DNA from: Kiritimatiellia bacterium
Lineage (GTDB): Bacteria; Verrucomicrobiota; Kiritimatiellia; RFP12; UBA3636
Reading direction: 5' to 3'
DNA: 5,025 nt
Assembly: GCA_017413145.1 (NCBI GenBank)
Contig: JAFPUX010000184.1
Location: 1-5,025, forward strand
Shown here: piece by piece, positions 1 to 4,932 of the stretch
Layout: every line of letters begins with the position of its first letter
Position numbering within the stretch: position 1 is the stretch's first letter
Notes under the pieces: model-generated
What the model was told of the DNA's origin: nothing
Seen by the model: the letters and a program-made list of their open reading frames with translations, nothing else
Databases searched by the model: none
Translations under genes and position numbers: made by a program

Positions 1-1890
1 GCCATGAAGACCGACGACCTGGCGGAGGAGCTGCGCGCTCACGGCGCCAGAGCCACTGCCTGCCACGAGATCGACGAGGGCATTGACGCGGCACTGGCCG
101 CGGCCGGGAAGGACGCCGCCGCCCCCGCGCGCCGGATGCACGTGAGGTCGCTGCTTGACGGCGAGGCGGGGGCGGACGACCTGCGCGCCCGCCTGGAGGC
201 CCTCGGCGCGACGGTCCTCCACGCGGCCCCCCGCCTGGACGGTTCGGCGGCCGTCGCCTTGCTCGACGACGACCAGGCCGACCGGGTCGCCTCCTGGCCC
301 GACGTGCAGTGGATCGAGCCCAAGCCCAGCCCCCGCCTGTTCAACGACCAGGCCGCGCGCACCAACATGATGAACGTCGTCCCCGCCTGGAAGTCCCTCG
401 GCTCCGGCGGCCTCGGGCTCACCGGCGCGGGACAGATCGTCGCCGTGGCCGACACGGGCTGCGACAAGGGAAGCCTCGCGGACGTCCACCCCGACTTCGC
501 CGGCCGCATCCTCGCCGGCTACGGCTGGAGCGCCGGCCGATACGCCGCCACCAACTCCTGGGCCGACTACCAGAGCCACGGAACCCACGTCTGCGGCAGC
601 GTCCTCGGCAGCGGGGCCCTGTCCGGCGGCCAGTACCGCGGCATGGCCTACGAGGCCATGCTTGTCATGCAAGGCATGCAGTCGAACCTCTCCGGCCTGC
701 CGTGGGACTTCCAGGACGTCCTGTCCCAAGCCTACGAAGCAGGCGCCCGCATCCACTCGGACAGCTGGGGATACGGCCCCGACTACGCCGGCGAATACTT
801 GGACGACGCCATTTCCGTCGACGAATTCACGTGGCGGAACCAGAACTTCCTCGTCTTCTTCGCCGCCGGCAACTCCGGCATCGACGCCGACACCAACGGC
901 GTCATCGACGCCGGCAGCGTCACGCCGCCGGGAACCGCCAAGAACTGCATCGCCGTGGGCGCCGCCGAAAACTACCGCGACCTGCCCCCCACGAACAGGT
1001 ACGCGTATACGTATGGCGGCAAATGGCCGGGCGACTACCCCGCCGCCCCCATCTTCGGCGACCGGGTTTCGCAGACCGCCGCCCCGCAGGGCCTGGCCGC
1101 CTTCTCCAGTCGCGGCCCCACGGTGGACGGCCGCATCAAGCCCGACGTCGTCGCCCCCGGCACCGACGTCGTCTCCGTCCGCGGCCGCTTCGCCGAAGAC
1201 ACGTGTTGGGGCGTCTTCGAATCCAACACCAACTACATCTACTCGGGCGGCACCAGCATGGCCACCCCGCTCACGGCCGGCGCGGCCGCGCTCGTCCGGC
1301 AGTGGCTGGTGGACCGCCAGGGCGTGGCCGATCCGTCCGCCGCCCTCGTGAAGGCCCTCCTGGTCAACGGCGCGCGCGACATGACCCCCGGCCAATACGG
1401 CACCGGCGCCTTCCAGGAAATTTCCGGCCGCCCCGACTTCTCCCAGGGCTTCGGGCACGTCGATCTCTACGGCTCGCTCGAACCCGGCGAAGGCCGCGTC
1501 CTCTCCTTCTCGACCAACCGGCTCGCCGCCACCGGGAGCCGCTTCTCCACCCGGATGGTCCTCTGGGATGCCGACGCCGGGCGCTGCACCGTCACGCTCG
1601 TCTGGCAGGACTACCCCGGCACCGATGGCGCCGAGAAGGCGCTCGTCAACGACCTGGACCTGAGCGTGGTCTCCCCGTCCGGCGCCGTCTACCACCCCAA
1701 CGGCCTGGAGGAGCCCGACCGCCTCGACAACGTCGAGTTCGTCGAGTTCGACGCCGAGGAGCCCGGCCGGTACGAAGTCCGGGTCGACGCCCACAACATC
1801 GCCATGACGACCGGCCTCGGCGCCCAGCCGTTCGCCCTCGTCCTGCGCTACCCCGAGACCCGTCCCGGTTTGATCATCCTCAGCCGGTAA
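1..1890 (+). CDS. S8 (subtilisin-like) serine peptidase, KP-43-like with C-terminal beta-sandwich; probably 5'-partial
   Basis: Subtilase that hydrolyses peptide bonds with an Asp/His/Ser triad. Numbering from the ATG at position 4: Asp150 in VAVADTG, His192 in SHGTHVCG, oxyanion Asn290 in AAGNSG and Ser418 in GGTSMATP are all present, so it should be active. Residues about 45-106 resemble an I9-type inhibitory propeptide module, ending in a DVQWIEP strand. The catalytic domain spans about 140-490. Residues about 495-618 form a beta-sandwich with VTLVWQDYPG and VNDLDLSVVSP motifs, as known for KP-43/fervidolysin-like enzymes. There is no signal peptide after the ATG at 4, although relatives are usually exported, and the frame is open to base 1. 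I infer that the true start, export signal and any further propeptide lie upstream; if the ATG at 4 is real, the protein is 628 aa and cytoplasmic. No C-terminal sorting motif is seen. Ala codons are mostly GCC, unlike the downstream genes. The family call is firm; the substrate is unknown. Confidence 0.93.
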   Translation, partial: AMKTDDLAEELRAHGARATACHEIDEGIDAALAAAGKDAAAPARRMHVRSLLDGEAGADDLRARLEALGATVLHAAPRLDGSAAVALLDDDQADRVASWPDVQWIEPKPSPRLFNDQAARTNMMNVVPAWKSLGSGGLGLTGAGQIVAVADTGCDKGSLADVHPDFAGRILAGYGWSAGRYAATNSWADYQSHGTHVCGSVLGSGALSGGQYRGMAYEAMLVMQGMQSNLSGLPWDFQDVLSQAYEAGARIHSDSWGYGPDYAGEYLDDAISVDEFTWRNQNFLVFFAAGNSGIDADTNGVIDAGSVTPPGTAKNCIAVGAAENYRDLPPTNRYAYTYGGKWPGDYPAAPIFGDRVSQTAAPQGLAAFSSRGPTVDGRIKPDVVAPGTDVVSVRGRFAEDTCWGVFESNTNYIYSGGTSMATPLTAGAAALVRQWLVDRQGVADPSAALVKALLVNGARDMTPGQYGTGAFQEISGRPDFSQGFGHVDLYGSLEPGEGRVLSFSTNRLAATGSRFSTRMVLWDADAGRCTVTLVWQDYPGTDGAEKALVNDLDLSVVSPSGAVYHPNGLEEPDRLDNVEFVEFDAEEPGRYEVRVDAHNIAMTTGLGAQPFALVLRYPETRPGLIILSR

Positions 1891-1899
1891 CCGGTGCCG

Positions 1900-1918
1900 C
1901 GGAAAGCGGACTTTTCCG
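1900..1918 (+). terminator. Hairpin after the peptidase gene (weak terminator or operator)
   Basis: CGGAAAG (1900-1906) can pair with CTTTTCCG (1911-1918), giving 7 bp with one bulged T and a CGGA loop. It begins 10 bases after the peptidase stop and ends one base before the -35 box of the next promoter. No T-run follows, so it is a poor intrinsic terminator. Its resemblance to the palindrome downstream of the Rrf2 gene makes an operator role equally possible. A second small palindrome, CCGGT-A-ACCGG (1884-1894), spans the stop codon. Confidence 0.35.
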
Positions 1919-1919
1919 G

Positions 1920-1948
1920 TTGACATTCGCCGCCGTCCGGTGGATACT
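1920..1948 (+). promoter_or_regulatory. Sigma70-type promoter of the Rrf2 gene
   Basis: A perfect -35 box TTGACA (1920-1925) is followed by a 17-base spacer and a GATACT -10 box (1943-1948, 4 of 6 consensus). Transcription would start near 1955, giving a leader of about 50 bases before the ATG at 2007. CCGGT occurs immediately before the -35 box (1916-1920, sharing its first T) and again just before the -10 box (1937-1941), 21 bases apart. Confidence 0.7.
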
Positions 1949-1966
1949 CCTTTCCCGTGCATTGCC

Positions 1967-1985
1967 GCGCGGCGGCACGCCGCGC
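1967..1985 (+). promoter_or_regulatory. GC-rich hairpin in the Rrf2 mRNA leader
   Basis: GCGCGGCG (1967-1974) and CGCCGCGC (1978-1985) form a perfect 8-bp stem with a three-base loop (GCA). It lies in the predicted leader, 21 bases before the start codon, where no convincing Shine-Dalgarno sequence is seen (only GGGG at 1987-1990, 16 bases from the ATG). It could lower or tune translation. It may also be a chance product of high GC content. Confidence 0.35.
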
Positions 1986-2006
1986 CGGGGATGCCGTCCA
2001 ACCGCC

Positions 2007-2456
2007 ATGAAGATCACCGCCAAATCGCGCTACGCGCTCCGGATCCTGCTCGACCTCGCGACGAACGGGAAGGACGGGCCGCGCACCATCAAGGAAATCG
2101 CCTCCTCGCAGGGCATCTCGGAGAAGTTCATCAGCCGCATCGCCGTGCCGCTGCGGCGCGCGGGGCTCGTGGAGACCGAGCGCGGCGTGAAGGGCGGTCT
2201 GCGGCTCGCGCGGTTTCCGGCGAAGATCACGCTGCTGGACGTCGTGACGGCGACGGACGGGCCGCTCGCGCTCGTGCACTGCCTCGCGCGGCCGGGCGCC
2301 TGCAGGCGGCAGGGGCGCTGCGCGGCGGAGAAGGCGTGGGCGGGCGTGAACGACGCCCTCGCGGCCGCGTTGCGCCGCACGACGCTCGCCGCCGTCGCCG
2401 CCGACCAGCGCCGCCTCTCCCCGCCCGCGCCCGCCGAGCCGGACTACTGCATCTAG
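2007..2456 (+). CDS. Rrf2-family transcriptional regulator, IscR-like, putative Fe-S sensor
   Basis: 149-aa DNA-binding regulator of normal Rrf2 length (about 130-165 aa). The start MKITAKSRYALRILLDLA is the family's typical N-terminus. A winged helix-turn-helix follows: recognition region about 35-52 (ISEKFISRIAVPLRRAGLV) and wing about 57-68 (ERGVKGGLRLAR). Three cysteines, C92, C99 and C105 (C-x6-C-x5-C), lie where IscR and NsrR bind their cluster (C-x5-C-x5-C there). IscR's fourth ligand, His three residues after the last Cys, is replaced by Glu108. I infer an Fe-S-responsive sensor of redox, iron, nitric oxide or cluster status; the actual signal is unknown. The start at 2007 is chosen because it gives the conserved N-terminus; an ATG at 1991 is out of frame. 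It has its own promoter and no strong ribosome binding site. A further Cys (C148) sits at the extreme C-terminus. No isc/suf genes are adjacent, so I give no gene symbol. Confidence 0.93.
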   Translation: MKITAKSRYALRILLDLATNGKDGPRTIKEIASSQGISEKFISRIAVPLRRAGLVETERGVKGGLRLARFPAKITLLDVVTATDGPLALVHCLARPGACRRQGRCAAEKAWAGVNDALAAALRRTTLAAVAADQRRLSPPAPAEPDYCI

Positions 2457-2487
2457 CGCCGGACGGATTGCGGTGGAAATCCGGCGC
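2456..2487 (+). repeat. Inverted repeat between the Rrf2 gene and the SGNH hydrolase gene
   Basis: GCGCCGGA (2456-2463) and TCCGGCGC (2480-2487) form a perfect 8-bp inverted repeat with a 16-base spacer, starting on the last base of the Rrf2 stop codon. A competing pair, CGGATT (2464-2469) and AATCCG (2478-2483), lies within it. The right arms overlap the spacer, and the inner arm touches the -35 box, of the downstream promoter. It may be an operator, or a terminator without a T-run. Confidence 0.5.
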
Positions 2488-2502
2488 GGGGCGTGGTAGA
2501 CT
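2474..2502 (+). promoter_or_regulatory. Candidate promoter of the SGNH hydrolase gene
   Basis: A TGGAAA -35 box (2474-2479, 4 of 6 consensus), a 17-base spacer and a TAGACT -10 box (2497-2502, 4 of 6). Predicted transcription start is near 2509, giving a leader of about 45 bases. The spacing equals that of the Rrf2 promoter, and the inverted repeat at 2456-2487 overlaps it. Confidence 0.5.
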
Positions 2503-2540
2503 CCACCGCCGTTCCCGCGGCACGGCCCGCGGGACGAAAC

Positions 2541-2544
2541 GGAG
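2541..2544 (+). promoter_or_regulatory. Ribosome binding site of the SGNH hydrolase gene
   Basis: GGAG with nine bases to the ATG at 2554, within the context ACGGAGAAA. It is the best Shine-Dalgarno sequence in the window and fixes the hydrolase start. Confidence 0.65.
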
Positions 2545-2553
2545 AAACCTCCC

Positions 2554-3213
2554 ATGAAAATCGCACCCCGCTCCAAGTTCCTCCTCGTCGGCGACAGCGT
2601 CACCGACATGGGCCGCGCGCGACCCGTCGCACAGGGACTGTTCAACCCGCACGGAACCGGCTACCCGAACGTCGTGCAGGGGCTTCTCACGAGCGTCTAC
2701 CCGGACTACTTCGTCAACGTCGTCAACATGGGCGTCTCGGGCAACACCGTGCGAGACCTCAAGGCGCGCTGGAAGGAGGACGTGCTGGACCTGAAACCGG
2801 ACTGGGTTTCCGTGATGATCGGCGTGAACGACGTCTGGCGCCAGTTCGACGTGCCGCAACTGCCCGAGAGCGCCGTGCAGCCGGAGGAGTACCGCGCGAC
2901 GCTCGGCGAGCTCGTCGACCGCACGCAGCCGCTCGTGAAGGGCATGGTCCTGATGACCCCGGTGTTCTGGGAGCCCAACACGGCGGACGCCATGGCCGCC
3001 CGCGTGCGCGAGTACGGCGCGATCTGCCGCGAGATCGCGGCGGAGAAGGACGTCCTTTTCTGCGACGCGCAGGCCTACGCGGACCGCGTCCTCGCGCACT
3101 GCCACTCCAGCTACATCGCGTGGGACCGCGTCCACCCGAACATCCCGGGCGCGAACGTTCTCGCGCACGCGCTGCTCGACACGCTCGAGTTCGACTGGAA
3201 CCGCCTGCCCTAG
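2554..3213 (+). CDS. SGNH/GDSL-type hydrolase (esterase or deacetylase)
   Basis: 219-aa single-domain hydrolase with all four SGNH blocks: GDS with nucleophile Ser15 (block I), Gly63 in NMGVSGNT (block II), Asn92 in GVND (block III), and Asp191/His194 in DRVHP (block V). Family members cleave ester bonds by a Ser-His-Asp mechanism; relatives of this length and layout include acyl-ester hydrolases and carbohydrate (for example rhamnogalacturonan or xylan) deacetylases. The VGDSVTDMGR opening and DRVHPNIPG ending suit a carbohydrate esterase, but the substrate cannot be read from sequence. There is no signal peptide or membrane segment, so it should act in the cytoplasm, perhaps on imported acetylated sugars (inference). 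It follows the Rrf2 gene after 97 bp with its own promoter and ribosome binding site. Ala codons are mainly GCG, unlike the S8 peptidase. Confidence 0.92.
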   Translation: MKIAPRSKFLLVGDSVTDMGRARPVAQGLFNPHGTGYPNVVQGLLTSVYPDYFVNVVNMGVSGNTVRDLKARWKEDVLDLKPDWVSVMIGVNDVWRQFDVPQLPESAVQPEEYRATLGELVDRTQPLVKGMVLMTPVFWEPNTADAMAARVREYGAICREIAAEKDVLFCDAQAYADRVLAHCHSSYIAWDRVHPNIPGANVLAHALLDTLEFDWNRLP

Positions 3214-3214
3214 T

Positions 3215-3238
3215 CCGCGCCGGCCCGCGGCCGCGCGG
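3215..3238. terminator. Hairpin between convergent genes (bidirectional terminator candidate)
   Basis: CCGCGC (3215-3220) pairs with GCGCGG (3233-3238), and GGCC (3222-3225) with GGCC (3229-3232), with C3221 bulged and a three-base loop: 10 GC pairs in all. It fills the 45-bp gap between the hydrolase stop (3213) and the glycosyltransferase stop (3259), where termination from both sides is expected. Neither side has a T-run, so a classical intrinsic terminator is not proven. Confidence 0.45.
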
Positions 3239-3258
3239 TCTTCCGGCCCGGATCCCCT

Positions 3259-4422
3259 TTACGCGGAAAGCGCCGCCGAAAGGCGCGCGCGGACGGCCGC
3301 CGGGGCGTAGGTTTCGACCGTCCAGGCGCGTCCGCGCTCCGCGAGGGCGGCGGCCGCCGCGGGATTTTCCAGGAGGAAGAGCGTTTCTTCCTCGAATTCC
3401 GGATACGAGCGGAACCAGAGCCCGCCGTTCGCGCGTTCGCACTGCGAGCGCAGGACCGGGCTCTTGGCGTGGACGAGCGCCGGCGTGCGGGCGAGCCACG
3501 ATTCGAGCAGGACGATCGAGAGGCTCTCGTTGAGCGAAGGATGCACGAACGCGACGGCGCCCGCCATCGCCTCGCGCTTCTCCCGCTCGGACACGAACCC
3601 GAGGTCGTGGAACGCGGGCGCGAGCGACGCGGGGACCTGCACGTCGCCCGAGCCGGTCATGACGAGATGCAGGTCGCGCCCCGTGCGGCGGCGGAAGGCG
3701 TCGACGAAATCGACGAGCACGGGCGTCCCCTTGCCCTCCTCGCGGCGGCCGCTGTAGACGACGTAGGGCGCGCACAGGCCGGTGCGCTCCGCGAAGGCCG
3801 TCTTGGAGACCTCGAACGGCTCCAGACCCATCGCGACGACCGCTTCGACGCGGGGCGCGAGGCCGGGCATGAGCCGGTGCGCCAGGTCGCGCTCGGGATC
3901 CGTGTTGAAGAGGAATCCGCGCACGCGGCGGAACGCGTCCAGCAGCGGCCCGACGTGCGAGTAGGGTTCGTCGTGGAAGCACGGGACGAGCAGCGTCTTC
4001 TCCGGGACGGCGCGGGCGACGTTCCACGTGAGGCCGAAAAGGTAGGGCCCCGCGAGGACGCGGTCGTAGCCGCCGTCGCGGAGGCGTTCGACGAGCGCGC
4101 GGGAGTTGACGCTGTTCTCGAGCCACGCGACCGCCTCGGCGTCCGACACCTCCTCGCCGTTCTGCAGCGCGATCTGCGCGCGCGCCCAGACGTCCGTGTC
4201 GCGCGGGTCGACCGGAAAGCGGCGGACCGCCAGGCCGTCGCGTTCGAACGCGCCCGGCGGCAGCTCGTTCGCCCACGTGCGGTGGTCCTTGGCGCAGGTG
4301 CAGAGCAGCTCGACCTCGTGGCCGAGCGCGGCCGCGTCGAGCGCGAGCGAATGCAGGAGCGTCTCGGCGCCGCCGACGGTGCCGGGCTCGTGCAGGCGCG
4401 GGGAGACGACGGCGACCTTCAC
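3259..4422 (-). CDS. Glycosyltransferase family 4, GT-B fold
   Basis: 387-aa retaining-type glycosyltransferase that moves a sugar from a nucleotide donor to an acceptor, most likely a lipid-linked or surface polysaccharide (inference). The N-terminal domain opens MKVAVVSPRL, with the acceptor-side GGAE loop at 17-20. The C-terminal domain starts near 220 with YSGRREEGKG (Arg226 and Lys231, the usual donor-phosphate contacts). It also has the EX7E motif, Glu299 and Glu307, in NESLSIVLLES. Length is normal and no transmembrane segment is seen, so it should be cytosolic or membrane-peripheral. The start is GTG (4422-4420), overlapping the upstream gene's TGA by four bases (GTGA). It is preceded only by a weak GAAG, so translation is probably coupled to that gene. 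The stop is TAA. Residues about 145-185 (PCFHDEPYSH, FLFNTDPERDL) recall GT4 enzymes of exopolysaccharide and O-antigen clusters. Donor and acceptor are unknown. Confidence 0.93.
   Translation of the reverse strand: MKVAVVSPRLHEPGTVGGAETLLHSLALDAAALGHEVELLCTCAKDHRTWANELPPGAFERDGLAVRRFPVDPRDTDVWARAQIALQNGEEVSDAEAVAWLENSVNSRALVERLRDGGYDRVLAGPYLFGLTWNVARAVPEKTLLVPCFHDEPYSHVGPLLDAFRRVRGFLFNTDPERDLAHRLMPGLAPRVEAVVAMGLEPFEVSKTAFAERTGLCAPYVVYSGRREEGKGTPVLVDFVDAFRRRTGRDLHLVMTGSGDVQVPASLAPAFHDLGFVSEREKREAMAGAVAFVHPSLNESLSIVLLESWLARTPALVHAKSPVLRSQCERANGGLWFRSYPEFEEETLFLLENPAAAAALAERGRAWTVETYAPAAVRARLSAALSA
4419..4422 (-). other. GTGA start/stop overlap coupling two genes
   Basis: On the minus strand GTGA contains the GTG start of the glycosyltransferase (4422-4420) and the TGA stop of the coiled-coil protein gene (4421-4419). 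Such overlaps allow a terminating ribosome to restart. This implies a shared transcript and matched protein amounts. Confidence 0.85.
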
Positions 4423-4865
4423 TTCGCTTCGAGCGCGGCGATGCGCGCCTTGAGCGCCGCGACCTCCTCCTTGTGGCGGCGGTGCATCGTCTCGACCGCG
4501 GCGAGCAGGACGCCGTTGGTCTGGTTCTGCTGGGACCAGAGGCGGTAGGTGTAGAACTTGAGCAGCTTCCAGAGGACCTTCTTGACGGCCTTGGAGAGCG
4601 GCGCGAAGAGGGAGCGGCGTTCGGCGATCGGGAAGTCGTTGATGTCGACCGGGACGACCTGCCGCAGGCAGGCCAGGTACCGGTCGAGGAACTCCTCGTC
4701 GTCCTTCATCGAGAAGAGGTTGTTGCGCTCGGCGCGGGCGACCGTTTCGTCGTCGTACTCGCCCTGCGCGCGTTTCTCGGCGACGCGCGCGAGGATTTCG
4801 TCCACGACGGCCTTCGCGTCGACGCCGTCCGCGCCGATGGAGATGATGGGGGGCTGTCCGTTCAT
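4419..4865 (-). CDS. Hypothetical helix/coiled-coil protein coupled to a glycosyltransferase
   Basis: 148-aa protein with no enzyme motif that I recognise. From the ATG at 4865-4863: residues 12-65 are acidic and helical. Residues 84-110 form a basic, aromatic amphipathic helix (RRSLFAPLSKAVKKVLWKLL, then FYTYRLW). Residues 111-148 are a QQNQTN turn followed by a charged coiled coil with Leu/Ile/Val spacing (VAALKARIAALEAK). From memory, the helix plus QQ-N segment resembles the N-terminal extension of some methyltransferases and glycosyltransferases in surface-polysaccharide clusters; here it stands alone. I infer a membrane-peripheral scaffold or partner of the glycosyltransferase it overlaps. 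It could equally be a chain-length or tethering factor. The ATG is preferred over an upstream in-frame TTG at 4904, because the TTG and the 13 extra codons lie within the promoter and are Arg-rich. No Shine-Dalgarno sequence precedes the ATG. Confidence 0.82.
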   Translation of the reverse strand: MNGQPPIISIGADGVDAKAVVDEILARVAEKRAQGEYDDETVARAERNNLFSMKDDEEFLDRYLACLRQVVPVDINDFPIAERRSLFAPLSKAVKKVLWKLLKFYTYRLWSQQNQTNGVLLAAVETMHRRHKEEVAALKARIAALEAK

Positions 4866-4875
4866 GTCGCGCCCG

Positions 4876-4904
4876 ATTCTACACGAATCGCCGCGCCGCC
4901 GCAA
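4876..4904 (-). promoter_or_regulatory. Promoter of the coiled-coil/glycosyltransferase operon, leaderless type
   Basis: On the minus strand TTGCGG (4904-4899), a 17-base spacer and TAGAAT (4881-4876, 5 of 6 consensus). Only ten bases separate the -10 box from the ATG at 4865, so transcription would start about three to five bases before the start codon. No ribosome binding site fits in that space. This agrees with a leaderless mRNA. Confidence 0.6.
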
Positions 4905-4918
4905 CCGCGGGCCCGCGG
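4905..4918. repeat. 14-bp perfect palindrome upstream of the operon promoter
   Basis: CCGCGGGCCCGCGG is its own reverse complement and abuts the -35 box of the minus-strand promoter. It could be an operator. In DNA this GC-rich it could also arise by chance. Confidence 0.45.
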
Positions 4919-4932
4919 CGCGCGGAAACGGA

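Noticed and set aside
309..2456. Long plus-strand frame (715 codons) running across the peptidase into the Rrf2 gene
   Set aside because: Upstream of 2007 it is an Arg/Pro-rich shadow of the peptidase in another frame; stops are rare in any frame at this GC content. Only the part from the ATG at 2007 is a real gene.
1991..2557. ATG at 1991, preceded by GGGG, as an alternative or upstream reading frame
   Set aside because: It is out of frame with the Rrf2 gene and its translation is Arg-rich without motifs. The conserved Rrf2 N-terminus starts at 2007.
2759..4276. 505-codon minus-strand frame spanning the hydrolase and glycosyltransferase
   Set aside because: Arg/Ala/Gly-rich composition with no domain, overlapping two genes that have complete catalytic motifs.
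3469..4548. 359-codon plus-strand frame opposite the glycosyltransferase
   Set aside because: Antisense shadow of the GT4 gene; composition is Arg/Ala/Val/Asp-biased and there is no recognisable motif or ribosome binding site.
4866..4904. TTG at 4904 as the start of the coiled-coil protein
   Set aside because: It adds 13 Arg-rich residues and would place the start inside the promoter's -35 box; the ATG at 4865 gives a more natural N-terminus.
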